DNA of 64,000 nt, from positions 653,814,920 to 653,878,919 of the forward strand of contig NC_081405.1 of assembly GCF_030272615.1 (NCBI RefSeq), written 5' to 3'. Below are positions 1-11,424 of this stretch, piece by piece. Each line of letters begins with the position of its first letter. Within the stretch, counting starts at the first letter, position 1. Origin of the DNA: Cryptomeria japonica. Lineage: Eukaryota; Streptophyta; Pinopsida; Cupressales; Cupressaceae. A model generated the notes under the pieces. It had not been told where the DNA came from, searched no databases, and worked only from the letters and a program-made list of their open reading frames with translations. Both the position numbers and the translations under genes were made by a program.

Positions 1-16
1 TATCTGCACATACTAG

Positions 17-1284
17 TTAGGGACCTTTTTTGGATGCTTCTTCCGGTTCATTTTCTGACTGAGCTTCATCACAAGAATCATCATACCAGTTCACTTGTGC
101 TTGTCTTCCTTTCAGCATATCATCATAAACTATTACATGCACACTCTTAATGACTCTTCTTAGTCTTTTTTTATAGTATTTGTAGGCCTTGTTGTTTTTT
201 GAGTAACCAAGGAAGATCCCTTCATCACTCCTAGATTCAAAACTAACTAAACCATCCATATCCCTTTTGATAAAACACTTGCTTCCAAATACCTTGAAGT
301 ACTTGACTGATGGTTTCCGGTCATACATCAACTCATAAGGTGTCATTTTGCTATTTGTTCTTAGTTGAACCTAGTTCAAGGTATATGCAGCAATATGAAC
401 CGCTTTCTTCCAATACATGTCTAACAAACTTGCCTCATTTAACATGGTTCTACCCATCTCCTTGATAGTCCTATTCTTCCTTTCTACCACATGATTTTGT
501 TGTGGTGTCCAGGGGGCTGCGTATTGCCTTCTAATTCCATGTTTTTCATAGTAATCTTTAAACTCATTTGATCTGAACTCTCCACCCCTCTCTAATCTTA
601 GATATTTCATCTTGCACCCACTTTCCTTCTCTACCATCTTCTGAAAGATCTTGAATCTGTCAAATGCTTTTGATTTATCTTGTAGGAAAGTGACCCATGT
701 CATTCTTGAATAGTCATCAATGAAGAGCATAAAATATATGTCATCGACAAGAGCTCTTATCCTACTCGGACCACATAGATGTGTATGTATAATTTCAAGT
801 GGTCTTGAGGTGTTGTGTTCTTTTATCTTGAAGCTCACTCTAGTCTGCTTCCCTTTCACACATTCATCACAAAATGTGCTTACAGATTTGATAATGGGTG
901 GAATATTTCTTACACAACCCTTTTTCTTACTGCAACTAGATTATCAAAATTTATGTGGCCTAATATTTTGTGCCACAACCAACTTTCATCCACTTGTCCC
1001 AACATGCATTGGGATTCAAAATATTCATTTAGATTGTATACATTACCATCTGTCCTCTTGCCTTTGGCTACAATCTAACTGGTACTCTCCTTTATTTGGC
1101 AGTCGGTAGAATCAAAGGTGAATTTATAACCTTTATCACACATTTGACTCACACTCAACAAATGGTGCTTGAGGCCTTCCACATAATACACATCATGTGC
1201 TTTCAGTTTGCCTTCAATGTTTAGAGTACCTTTTCCCTTTATCTTGATTGATGTGTTGTCTCCAAACCTTACTGAGCCACCATT
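17..1284 (-). pseudogene. Copia-A integrase and pre-integrase, degraded
   Basis: The integrase would insert the cDNA into host DNA. The pre-integrase zone with its CDECVKGK motif lies at about 860-1284. The core (371-859) shows FIDDYSRMTWVTFL and the PQQNHVVERKNR motif holding the catalytic Glu. The C-terminal part (17-346) shows TPYELMYDRKP and GIFLGYS. Two catalytic positions are changed: the first Asp, normally HTDLCGP, reads HTHLCGP (codon 779-781), and the second, normally TDRGGEF, reads LERGGEF (codon 590-592). Both are transversions. A stop between the core and C-terminal part, and stops in the pre-integrase zone, confirm inactivity. The product probably continues past the left edge. 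Confidence 0.88.
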
Positions 1285-2548
1285 TCAGTCTTCAATTTTG
1301 ATAAATTTATTTTTATCACCAGTTATGTAGTTGGAACAACCACTATCTACAACCAATAGATTTCTTCTTTCAACATGTAAGGAAGTTTGCACTATTAGAC
1401 TTGATTCCGCTTTGTCCTTTTCTTTCTCAACCCAAATTGGTTGAGTTTCCTTCTTCTTATCAGCTACAATTTTGTGCTCCAGTTTTGCTACTGGTTCCTG
1501 ATTAGCATATGTCCTCTTCTGCTTGATTTTCCTATCCTTACAAAGATTTTCTATATGTCCAAACTCTTGACAGTTATAGCATTTCACATTTATATTGAAA
1601 GATGAATCTTTGAAACTATTGTAGGACACCGATTTACTCTTCCTACATTCAATACTCCTATGACCAAATCCATTGCATTGATAACATACAACATTCATAT
1701 CCTAGAGTGCATTAAATGGATTTCTACTTTCATAACTCATAGTGGGCTTATTTGTTAATCTACAATCAGCTAACCTATTGCCAAATTTGTTACACTGGTA
1801 ACAATAACCATGAAAGTTTGGAACATATCGGTTAGGTTGCCTTGGTCCTGCAAACCTTTGTCTCATTGGGGTCCTTCCTTTCATGCTGATAACTCTAGTG
1901 AATCCTTCATGATCAACCCTTGTATTTATCCTCAAATTTTCATTTCGGTACATTGAGTGTGGCCTCTGGTTCATTTATCATTATGTATATCGGTTTGTGT
2001 GATAATTTCTAACAGCTTCTGCATAAGTCTTCTTGTCAATATCCTTTCTTACAGTAATTGTTTTCTTCTCTTCACCATCACTTGAAGAGGTGAACTGTAT
2101 CTCCTTACCAGAAGTGTCTTTGTTGTTTGAACATTGTCCTTCTTCAAATCCTAAGCCACCTTCATAATATAGTATATAGGTTGTTCTACTTTCGTTATCC
2201 TCTTCTTCCTTGCTGGTGGATATTCCTCTCTTTGTTTTTACTGGTAGATCTGCCAAAACTTCTTTTCTCATCTCCGCAAGTTTCATTATAAGGACATTTT
2301 GCAGCAAAGTGTCCAACTTTACCACAGTTGAAGTATTTGAGTGGTAACTTTCCTTTATACTTGCTGGATCCTCTCTTGAGATTTATGACAAATTTTTCTA
2401 CTTCTGCATCCGAGTCTTCACTAGATCTTTTATGAGTAACCTCTTCCTTGCCCTTTTTGGTGGAGTTGAATGCTGCCTCTTTCCTTGAGGATGTTTCACC
2501 AGTTGTTCTCATCTCATAGGTTGTTAGAGAGCCATGTAGCTCATCCAT
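1285..2548 (-). pseudogene. Copia-A gag C-terminus with several CCHC zinc knuckles, plus protease
   Basis: Gag would package the element RNA, and the aspartic protease would cut the polyprotein. The protease site is VVDSGCSNYITGD at about 1310-1345, with its Asp-Ser-Gly intact. Upstream are CX2CX4HX4C knuckles: CYQCNGFGHRSIEC and CYNCQEFGHIENLC look functional. CYQCNKFGNRLADC has its His replaced by Asn, and YFNCGKVGHFAAKC has its first Cys replaced by Tyr. Having about four knuckles is more than the single one usual in copia gag. The region is split over two frames by stops (for example near 1699 and 1978) and a frameshift near 2250. Confidence 0.85.
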
Positions 2549-3148
2549 TGTGAAGGTCTTCAGATCCTTGGCTTCCTCTATGGTAGAAACCTTAGTATCA
2601 TACTTATATTTGAGAGATCCAAGTACCTTCTTGACAATAATCTCATCAACAATTTATTCTCCATGTCCTCTGATGTTGTTCACAATTTCATCTATTCTTT
2701 GAAGGTAGTCTGCAATCTTTTCTTCATTCTGCATCTTGATGCCTTCAATCTGACCTCTTAGTGATTACAAATCGGCCTCTTTTACTTTGGCATCTCCTTC
2801 AAATAACCTCTACAATTTATCCCAAGTCTCTTTGGCAGATGCAGAGTGCATGACCTTGACAAACTCATTATCAGACAACCCACTTAAGATAGCATGTTTA
2901 GCCTTTGCATTATTCTCATACTCCTTCTTAGCATCCCAATCAGTGGGAGGAACACTAGGGATAGTATACCCATTCTTGGTAGACATCAACACATCAAAAC
3001 CAAGAGAGGAAATATAAGTCTCCATTATTCTACTCATAAAGGCAGAGTTAGATCCATCAAATATGGGGGCTTTTGAGGAGGAAGACTCATTTCTTGCCAT
3101 TGTGTTCTTTGACCAGAATCTACCCAAGCTAGAGAAAGCTTCAATCAA
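2549..3148 (-). pseudogene. Copia-A gag N-terminus (UBN2-type)
   Basis: This is the capsid-like N-terminal part of copia gag. The likely start is the ATG at 3098-3100 (MARNESSSSKAPIFDGSN). The LxGxNYxxW-like opening, here FDGSNSAFMSRIMETYI, the ETWDKL motif and the downstream YLQRIDEIVNNIRG are typical of the copia gag polypeptide family. Stops interrupt the stretch near 2765 and 2655. The LTR and primer site lie directly upstream, so the start of the element reading frame is well placed. Confidence 0.82.
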
Positions 3149-3159
3149 TGGGGAACCTA

Positions 3160-3174
3160 GGCTCTAATACCAAT
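3160..3174 (-). other. Copia-A primer binding site
   Basis: The minus strand reads ATTGGTATTAGAGCC directly downstream of the LTR end. This matches the plant copia primer site ATTGGTATCAGAGCC, complementary to the initiator tRNA-Met 3' end, with one C to T change. It fixes the LTR boundary at 3175. Confidence 0.9.
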
Positions 3175-3690
3175 TGTTGAACACAATGTACCACTGAGAG
3201 GGGGGTGAATCAATGGTTCTTGAAATATTTTCTCTTTAACTAAGCTTGGAATACTGATTATCAACCTAAACACTAAACAATCAAACCAGTAAGAAAAAGT
3301 GGTTATCAAAAGAGGCAAACACACAAATGCATAACCCACAACACCAGATGTATGAGGAAAACCCGATATGGGAAAAACCTCAGTGAGAAAATGTTGTTGG
3401 AGTCTACTACTCCAATCCAGCCTCATGATGAAATAATAGATTGCAATGATTTAGGGTACGAACCCAAGGAGTACCAAGCACCAACTCGATGTAATATAAT
3501 GAAATACAATTTTGATACAATCATAGAATCTAGTTCAAATGAGTTTTGCAACACCTAATCAATGGATTTCTATCAATTAACAATCTCCTCTTTTTCACTA
3601 GTTCTCACACTGTCGGTTATCAAATTACTCACTTTGATCACTCACCACTTATTCCCAGCCTTTCTTCTCTCTCTCTCTCTCTCTCTCTCT

Positions 3691-3724
<34 letters not shown>

Positions 3725-4862
3725 GATGCTTTCCTAACCAATCACTCCTTACCGGTTTGCTTGACTGTTAGAGCTGAAATAGTTTGTCGGTTACTCTGTC
3801 TCTACCAGTTAGACCCTCTCACCGGTTCAGCCTGCTAACACACACTGTAACCCTTTAAGAGATAACTCTAAGGCAAATTATCTTTCTTGTTCAGGATCTT
3901 TTTTTTCACACACCTCGTATCAAGCATCAATTGATTTCAGCCTTGAGTTGACATATTTATCTTTTAGGGTTACCGCCAAAGCAACATTCAAATGGTGTCA
4001 TGTAGGGTTTTAACCTTCACTAACTCGATCCATATTAGTTTTATCTGATCTACTTTTCCAGAATGGTGATCTACATCACACCAGACAACACCATCATCTC
4101 CTCTCTTTTCGATGTGCATTTTCTATTTTAGGATGTCTATGACATGATTTTCTACATTTCTATGTTAAACACCATTATTGGCTCAGCTATTTATTTCGGC
4201 AACCAAGTACAAAGATCAGATCTTCTTGCAGGGTGAGTTCAATCATCTTGCCACCTTGTCTTCCTCAAGCTGCAACATTTTGCCATCCTCCCATGCTTTG
4301 TGAGTTCTTCATTAAAGTCGACCTGCTTGTTGGCTATCACGTCGATGAATACTTCACCAACCTTAGTGTGATTGCCACCTGGTTTCCACCTGTCATCCTA
4401 GTTGACATCCACCTATGCTTGGTTTTCGATGTCAGTTTGGCATCCTTCACCAACCAAGATTGACTACCGGTTCAACTCACCTTACTAGTATAGCCTAACT
4501 TCATCAGTGGTCCTTCATACTTGTTGACCTCTTCTCTATTAGTGGATCAACTTTGCCTTCCATCAAACATCCTAGTCCTACTACTTACTCCATTTACTAG
4601 TAGCATTAAACTTCTCTCAGTATACCAATTCATATCCTTCAGTTCTTCACTTGTTTGCTTGCTTTGCCTTGCCGATGGTCCTGCTTTACCGATAGATGAT
4701 GCATTTCATGTGTATCGGTAATATACCTTTCTATCTGCTTAGACACATATGGATTGACATCATCATGTCTTACTTCACCCATAGTGGTCACCACTACTTA
4801 TTCACCGGTGACCATGCCAAACTAGTTGACATCAATGACAACCTAATGCCAATAATGCCAAT
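3175..4862 (-). repeat. Copia-A 5' LTR
   Basis: The LTR is about 1.69 kb. On the plus strand it begins TGTTGAACAC next to the primer site and ends near AATGCCAATA, where the sequence switches abruptly to a plus-strand RNase H. The outer end resembles the outer ends of the Copia-C and Copia-E LTRs (AATGCCAACA), with CA decayed to TA. Near the primer site it carries the G-run motif GAGAGGGGGGTGAATCA and the AACCCGATATGGGAAAAACC motif shared with the other copia LTRs here. An internal dinucleotide repeat lies at 3666-3721. No coding capacity is seen. Confidence 0.85.
3666..3721. repeat. (CT)n(AC)n compound microsatellite
   Basis: An uninterrupted CT tract is followed by CATA and then an AC tract, inside the Copia-A LTR. 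This is a slippage-prone simple repeat. Confidence 0.97.
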
Positions 4863-5382
4863 AGATTTTGGTTTGTGTTATCCTAGAGATGATTATTTCA
4901 CTTTTAGTGCTTTAACTAATGTTGATTGGGAAAGTGATGTTGATGATAGGAAGAGAACTAGTGGTGGTGCATTTTTCTCGGGTAAGAGATTAGTTTCATG
5001 GGTGAGTAAGAAGCAAAATGCTATATCTTTGCCTACTACAGAAGCTAAATACATTGCTTCTGCTAGGAATTGAACGTAGGTGATTTGGATGAATTAGATG
5101 TTGAAGGATATTAGAGTTATTTTTGATGAGCCTACTTCTATGTATTGTGATAATTCAAGCGCTATAAATATTTCTAAAAATCTAGTGTTGCATTCAAAGA
5201 CCAAGCATATATCAATCAAGTTTCATTTCTTGAGAGAGAAAATGAATGAGAAGGAATTCAGATTGGAGTATGTATCTACAAAGGAATAGACTATAGATAT
5301 CTTCATGAAGCCTTTGCCTAAAGATACTTTTGAGTATCTCAGAGAGAAGTTAGCAGTGATTGCCCTTCCTAATGAGAGCTAA
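4863..5382 (+). pseudogene. Copia-B RNase H C-terminal part
   Basis: This is the end of a copia polyprotein, which would degrade the RNA strand during reverse transcription. Visible motifs are TNVDWES, DDRKRTSGGAFF, SKKQNAISL, CDNSSAINISKNLVLHSKTKHI and the tail DIFMKPLPKDTFEYLREKL, ending at TAA 5380-5382. The upstream part is cut off by the Copia-A LTR at 4862/4863. Stops interrupt it at about 5070-5100, in the run that related copies read as NCTQ..WMKQ; they fit CAG to TAG changes plus one altered Cys codon. The catalytic Glu of the AEY motif reads AKY (codon 5047-5049). Confidence 0.9.
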
Positions 5383-5717
5383 AATGCATGGAGTTGCATC
5401 AGTCTGATTAGCTTCATAGAGATATCTTGTGATCCAGATTGATGAGTGTGGCTACTACTTAGGGGAGTAGTCAGTGTTGTGGATCAAATGTTTAGATTTA
5501 TGTGTTTATCTAAGAGGGAGAGAATAAAGATTTGTGCTGTATGTCTCTTTGGAATTGCTATCAAAGGGGGAGAGAAGCATGTGAAAAACTGATATATCTT
5601 GTGCTAATCTCAAGGGGAGATTGTTGAGAGTTATGGTTGTTGATTTATTTCTTTGCATTGATTGTCTTTCACATTTATATGTTTCCATCAATGCCAAAGG
5701 GGGAGATTTTTGGATAT
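5383..5717 (+). other. Copia-B 3' untranslated region with three PPT-like purine tracts
   Basis: Between the stop codon and the 3' LTR there are three polypurine runs: CAAAGGGGGAGAGAAG near 5562, CAAGGGGAGATT near 5610 and CCAAAGGGGGAGATT near 5692. The last sits directly before the LTR start and follows CATCAATG, the same context as in Copia-C and Copia-E. It is the likely primer for plus-strand DNA synthesis. Confidence 0.75.
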
Positions 5718-6875
5718 TGTTGAGAAGTTTGTTGGAATGATGTTTGGTCATTGATGTCAACATATCCTTTTGTGTGTTCCATTGTTGCAATCAAATTAAA
5801 TGAGTTGGTTTGGTCAATGTGTTGCAAATGAATCATTACAGTTTAATGGGTTTTGAGATAAGTATCTCTAGTTGACTCTGTAGAAGTTTTAATTGTTCGC
5901 ATGATGTTTTGATCAAGTTGTGTGATCTGGTATTATGTTTATTATTTAGTTGTTTGTGTTATTTGGTATTCTAGTTTGTGCTCCACATTTCTCTAAAATT
6001 GCTATATCTTAGTTTGCTGATTTGGCTAAGTGTTTGGGACGTTCGAGTGTGTCCTCAATTCAGATGGTTTGTGAGTTGGAAGTTTGCAAGTGAATCTTTC
6101 AATTTGTTAGTCAGTTGAGTTAATGTTCTTGAGGTTCAGTATAATGATGATAAAGATTCTAGTAAGTGGTGATTTTGCGGTTGTTTTTGTGGTGATTCAA
6201 GTTGCTTGTGGATGTTACTAGATTGTGTTTTATCCATGTTGTTGGTCTATATTGATTGTTGTGCACGGTATTGATCATTTTCTTGATCTAGTGGTGCTCT
6301 TCATGTTATGAGACATTTATGGTGATTGTAGTGTGTTGTAGATGATCGAGACATAATTCTTGGAGGTGTTTCATGTTTGTGTTGGTGATTTGCATCTAGA
6401 CAATGTCTTAGTTGACATTGTTTTGGTCTGCATGTGTTGTTGTAGCGTGTGAGGTTATTATTTTGCAATTTGTATTAAGGAATTAGCCGACCTTGAAATA
6501 TAAGCTTATGAATTGTATAAATACATGTAATATTCATTTGAGAGATATATTTGTATGTGCAAATATTGTTTTGATCTTTTAGAAGCAGAGGAGAAAGGCA
6601 AAGAAGTGTGAAGGAGTGTGCAGAAGTGTGAAAATGCAAAGTTTGAGTATATGTGATTAACCAAAATTGTAACCTAGGATTGGGAGATGTTATTTCATTA
6701 GTTCATGTAATAAAGATTTTTGTTTGAATCTTGTAAGGCAATGACCCTTCCTTGAGGTTTTAGCCCTTCTTGTATTTGAGCAATGAGCTCTAGGCAGTGT
6801 GCCTAAATGCATATGTATTTCCCTGTTGTAATATTTCACTTACTCCTAACAAGTAAACATGTGTGTACTGCAGGG
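5718..6875 (+). repeat. Copia-B 3' LTR, right end uncertain
   Basis: It starts TGTTGAGAAG just after the polypurine tract and contains the ATTGATGTCAA motif seen at other copia LTR starts. A TATA-like TATAAATA lies at 6516-6523 and an AATAAA near 6708. The stretch GAGCTCTAGG near 6786 matches the R/U5 side of the Copia-D LTR. The expected G-run and terminal CA are not found, so the LTR is probably truncated near 6.87 kb. Confidence 0.65.
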
Positions 6876-8220
6876 GCACATTCTCTAAGTGGTAGATTGA
6901 TCATCATGTTGGCTATTAATGGAGTGACCCTCTGAGTGAGAGTCCTGGTCTGATGGATGTCTGATCGATCCCTGTAAAATAAGAACAAGTTAAATATCTT
7001 AACACATATATATTAATTCAGATATATCATAAAATGCATACATACATTTTTGAAAAAGAACATATGTATGTATATATACATGTACAACATCCAAAACCCA
7101 CCTATCCACTAGCAGGTGTGGCATCAAAAGAAACTCGCCTATGCACACACTTTGAGCTCAAGCTAGGTGTAAAATGAGGAAATTATTACATGTGTACACA
7201 TTTTAGGATTATTTTAATAAATGACACCATTGAAACAAAAATTGAAGATTAAATATAAACATCTCAATAATTTTATAAATATCAAATAATTTTTGCTTGT
7301 ACTTGAGTATCAAGATGTATAGCTTGATCATCTAAGCCTATGATCATATCTACCACAACAACTACATCTGCATATCTCTCTCTGGCAACCACAATCAATG
7401 AGGAGTGTGAGGGGCTATGTAAAATAGTGGGCATCTAATGTAGGAGCATCCCCAGTTATTGGCAATCTTGCATCAACCAAAAACATTTCTTTTTAGTTTG
7501 TTCTCTATTTTGCACTTTCAACATTTCTTTTTGCATTTTCTTGTATTTTCTCACCAGAACTTTTGGATTTGTATTTTTCTTGTAATCATGACAATCTTCC
7601 TTATTCATGAACTGCGAGATGTTTGGATCTTTTTCTGGCAAGTTTTCGCTTCCATATTTTGAGACAGTTTTCTGGCTTAGAACACTAGAACCGCTTGGAC
7701 CTATTTGTTATTGGTGAATCTTGTTAATCCTTTCTATATCTTGTAGAGCTTCAATTCATTGATTCCAATGTTATTTGGCATGTGGTTGACCTTCATTCTA
7801 ATCCACACTTCTCCCTTTAGATTTTTTGAAGGATTCCTTTGGGAGAGGCCAACCTAATGGTTTTACACTTTTGATCTTTCTCTTTGTCATTTGATCCCCC
7901 TTGGGCCGACACAGATTTCACTTGAGCATATATATCAATGTAACTAAGCATCATAATTCATTAGACAAAATATAAAATATATATCTTAGGATTTAGAGGT
8001 CCGGAGTTGACTGATTATGTAATCGAGCATGTATGCAACAGGCTAGTGAGTCGAATCTCATAGTTTGGATGTTACTGACTATTTATAATCAATTTTCATG
8101 ATCTAATTCATTCATTTCTGCATTGCCTCCATCATCTTCTCTTTCTTTTATTGTGTTTACTCTTCCTTCATGGTCCAGAAAGATCTCCTTGAGGTCCATC
8201 CTAACTGTGAATGCACCAAG
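6876..8220. other. Unassigned DNA, probably including the LTR of Gypsy-F
   Basis: No coding sequence is recognised. The left part (6980-7300) is AT-rich. The right end leads directly into a tRNA-Met-type primer site, so the bases up to about 8215 (ending AATGCA) are probably the 3' end of a plus-strand LTR. The LTR start was not found. Confidence 0.45.
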
Positions 8221-8232
8221 TGGTATCAGAGC
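8221..8232 (+). other. Gypsy-F primer binding site
   Basis: TGGTATCAGAGC is complementary to the plant initiator tRNA-Met 3' end. It is followed by CGAGATTT and a leader of about 75 bp before a gag-like start, a layout common in plant chromovirus-type gypsy elements. Confidence 0.8.
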
Positions 8233-8306
8233 GAGATTTCATTCAAGAGATTGTGTTGTCTTGAGATTTTGTTATGGGGTGGCGAATTGTGAATCTGACC
8301 TGTAGC

Positions 8307-8518
8307 TGCAGATGACTATCATAAAGATGGCGCGAAGAGGAAATAGGAATGGTGGAGTGCATGGGAATGAAGACCCTACTTTGATAGAAATGTTGAGGGA
8401 ATCTCAACCGAGTTGGAAGCTATTGAGATAGCCTAGAGAAGAGGTTGACACATTAAAGATGTGAGCGAAGATGAAGAAGAAGAAGCACATGTAGAACATG
8501 TAGAACATGTAGCAAACC
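8307..8518 (+). pseudogene. Gypsy-F gag N-terminal fragment
   Basis: An ATG at 8307 or 8328 opens MARRGNRNGGVHGNEDPTL. After one frameshift near 8400 the frame reads ELEAIEIA, a stop, then KDVSEDEEEEAHVEHVEHV. The LEAIE motif followed by a run of acidic residues resembles the gag N-terminus of plant chromovirus (Tekay-like) gypsy elements. The frame has TAG and TGA stops and is cut at 8519 by the Copia-C LTR, so no capsid domain remains. The lineage call is tentative because the fragment is short. Confidence 0.6.
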
Positions 8519-9939
8519 TGATGATATGATGAAAGAATAATGATCTAGTCAACTACTAAGAGGGGGGGGTGAATCAGTAGATAGAAAACTGACATAAATT
8601 TTCACCAATCTCAAAATCAACCTCTCAAAGCAAACTCTAAAAAACTGGATTAAACATTGAACTTCAAATGCAATATTACTGAAAAGTTAAATTGGTTGAC
8701 TGTTATAATAGACTAATAGTAAAATATCTCTGAAACTCCTGAAACATTAACTGAATCATTCAAATACTTTGTTGACACTAGTTAAAACATATTTCAGATT
8801 GTTATTGGTTAACATAATATATCAAAGTGGATTTAACAGTTAAGCAATTCAACAATAGTAAACATAACCACAAATACATTCACCCTTGCCACAATATTTT
8901 TGACTTGGAAACCCAAATGGGAAAAACCACAGTGGGGATGAATACCCACAAGTATTCTGAACTCTTTTGAAGTTTTCCCTATTAGGAGCCAATCCTATTA
9001 AAGCTTACAATAAGTCCTATCAAGAATAGATCCTATTAGGGACCATCCAGTTAAGGGATTGACTATAAGAAGCAATACACTGTAAGGAGTAACCTTGGTA
9101 GAGGATTTGAAATCTAAGCTAATGGATCACCTGGTTAGAGGATTTGAATAACACTAAGCTTGTTAGAGCTTACCTAGTTAGGGGATTTGACTATTGTAAT
9201 TGTTAGAAAACAATAGGGGTTTGTTGATCTGTTTGAATAGCACTACACTTGTTTGTTCAGATCCTTTTCATGCTCCTATCTGCCTTTACACATACTGCAA
9301 ATACATCATCTAGTTCAACAACCACACTCTCACTCTCAACTACAAATTGTCAACACTTCAACAAAACAACTCATCAACCTTATAAATTAAACAATAGGTC
9401 GGTAACACATCACAACCCTAATTCTCTCATAGAGATTACAAGCAAATCGGTTCAAGTATGACCATTGTATTACATAACAATCACTACACATCATTCAAGA
9501 TAACCTTGAAATCTCCTTGATCACTGCTTCATTTAACATTTTAACTCATCACGCGGTTTTCATTTCATGCAATTATCTTGTTCATTCCCAAGATAAAAAA
9601 TGTTATCTCTACATGCCAAAAACCATTTGAAACTCTTCTCATACAACATGCATATGTGTCATAATCATTACCACTCATCATCAGAACATAAACCAATACA
9701 ACTGATTCACCAAACTTCATTGATTAGGTTTTATCATATCAATAGGTAGGGTTACCGGTTCACCTCTCCATTTCATAGCAATACCAGTTTCCTCCACAAA
9801 CTCACCTACTAGTTGCAATTCCCTTCACTAGCTCTTCCTATCAGTTACAGAACAACATTATAACAACATCATTACAGTTTAATTGACATCAATGACAACA
9901 TAACATTTCATTAATGCAATCTTCATGCAAATTCCAACA
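8519..9939 (-). repeat. Copia-C 3' LTR
   Basis: This is a 1.42-kb LTR, TGATGATATG...ATTCCAACA on the plus strand. On its right is an inverted polypurine tract leading into the RNase H of the same element. It contains the G-run motif AAGAGGGGGGGGTGAATCAG near 8558 and the ACCCAAATGGGAAAAACCAC motif near 8910, both shared with the other copia LTRs here. It interrupts Gypsy-F gag. Confidence 0.88.
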
Positions 9940-10321
9940 ATCTCCTCCTTTGGCATTGATGGAAATATAAGTATCAATACCCTTGATTGCTATGATTGTG
10001 AATAGGAATCCTAGTTTACATTTTACCATGTATTCTCCTTCAACTGAGTATCCATGTCTTCAGATGGTAACTAGCTATAGAGCTTCTCACTGTCAATCAT
10101 ACAATTCTTCTCATATAGTTCTTCTCCCCCATAATCACATAGTTATTCTCCCCCTTTGACAACAATGCCAAAGTGAAAGTAAAACATGCAATGTTAAACT
10201 TCATTGTTAAGCATCATCAACCTGCAACTTGATACTCCCCCTATGGAATAACTCCACTCTACACCAATCTTGCTGTAAAATTTTGCAAGTAGCTCTGGGA
10301 CTGATGTAATCTACATCGTGC
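9940..10321 (-). other. Copia-C polypurine tract and 3' untranslated region
   Basis: Next to the LTR the minus strand reads CAATGCCAAAGGAGGAGATT (9940-9959), the plus-strand primer. The remaining 360 bp up to the RNase H stop codon hold no coding sequence but contain further purine-rich runs on the minus strand. Confidence 0.75.
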
Positions 10322-11424
10322 TCAATTGACTTCATGAAGGGGTACAACCCCTAGCTGACTTCTAAGATACTCTAAAGTAGTCTTAGAATGAGGTTTAGTA
10401 AAGATATTTGCAAGTTGCTCCGTGGTAGAAACATGCTCCAATATCACATCTTTTCTCTACACTTTTTCTCTCAAGAAATGATACTTCAATTCAATATGCT
10501 TGGTTCATGCATGCAAAATAGGGTTCTTTAAAATATTTATGGCACTGGTATTATCACATAAGATATTTACCGGTTTTGAAATATTCAACTTGAATCCTTC
10601 CAGAATGTGCCTCATCCAGATATCTTGGGTACAATTCATATTAGCTGCAACATACTCAGCTTTAGTAGTAGACTATGATATACAACTTTGCTTCTTGCTA
10701 CTCCATGAAACAAGTCTTCCTCCAAGAAAGAATGCTCCACTGGTTGTGCTTTTTCTATCATCAATATTACCTACCCAGTCTGCATCTGTATACACCTTCA
10801 AATCAAAGTTACCTACATATGGATACCATAATCCATAGTCAATAGTGCCTTTTAAATATCTGAATATCCTCTTGGTTACTATCAAATATGTTTCCTTAGG
10901 ATTCTTCTAAAATTTGGCAACTAGTCCAACTGCATGAGCTATATCCGGTCTGCTATGAACAACATAGTGCAATTTCCCAATCATTGACCTATACTCATTT
11001 TCATCAATGGATGTGGCTTCATCTTCTTTAGACAATTTACAACCTATAACCATTGGTGTCCCAACTGGTTTATAGTCACTCATTCTAAATGTCTTCAATA
11101 CCTCTTTCACATATTTAGACCGTGTGATGAAAATACCACTCTTCATTTGTTGTATTTGTAAGCCTATGAATTTTTTTATCTCTCCCACTAGAGAAATTTC
11201 AAACTCACTTTTCATCTCATTTGCAAAATCATTGCTCATGTCTTCATTGCCTTCAAATATAATATCATCCACAAACACTTCACTAATCAGTATCTTTTCT
11301 CCTTCAAATTTAAGATATATGTTGTTGTCTTCACTGGTTCTCTAAAAACCTATCTTCATCAAGTATGAATGAAGCCTCTCATACCATGCTCTTGTTGGCA
11401 TTATCCACTCAGATGAGAATATAT
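10322..11424 (-). pseudogene. Copia-C RT C-terminus and RNase H
   Basis: This is the end of a copia polyprotein. RT shows VFVDDIIFEG (the two catalytic Asp present), IKKFIGLQI, SKYVKEVLK and GTPM. RNase H shows YTDADW, DDRKSTTSGAFFLGGRLVSWSSKKQ, KAEYVAA, CDNTSAINI and the terminal FTKPHSKTTLEYLRSQLG, ending at TGA 10322-10324. Stops fall at about 10904 (AKF then stop, where Copia-E reads a Gln), after SCIS, and in the C-terminal part; most fit CAG or CGA to stop. RT is cut at 11424 by the LTR of Copia-D, so the fingers and upstream domains are missing here. Confidence 0.9.

Larger units (their letters stand above)
1..4862 (-). mobile_element. Copia-A, 5' part of a Ty1/copia retrotransposon
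   Basis: Reading on the minus strand, from right to left, the order is 5' LTR (3175-4862), tRNA-Met-type primer site, gag N-terminus, several zinc knuckles, protease, pre-integrase and integrase. Integrase lying upstream of any RT is the Ty1/copia order; RT, RNase H and the 3' LTR lie beyond the left edge. The coding part switches frame and contains stops, so this copy is dead. Its LTR ends abruptly inside the RNase H of a plus-strand copia element (Copia-B), so it inserted into that older element. The target duplication cannot be checked because the other end is outside the window. Confidence 0.9.

Noticed and set aside
3175-3180. Target duplication search for Copia-A, -B, -C, -D and -E
   Set aside because: Each has only one end in the window, so duplications cannot be tested.
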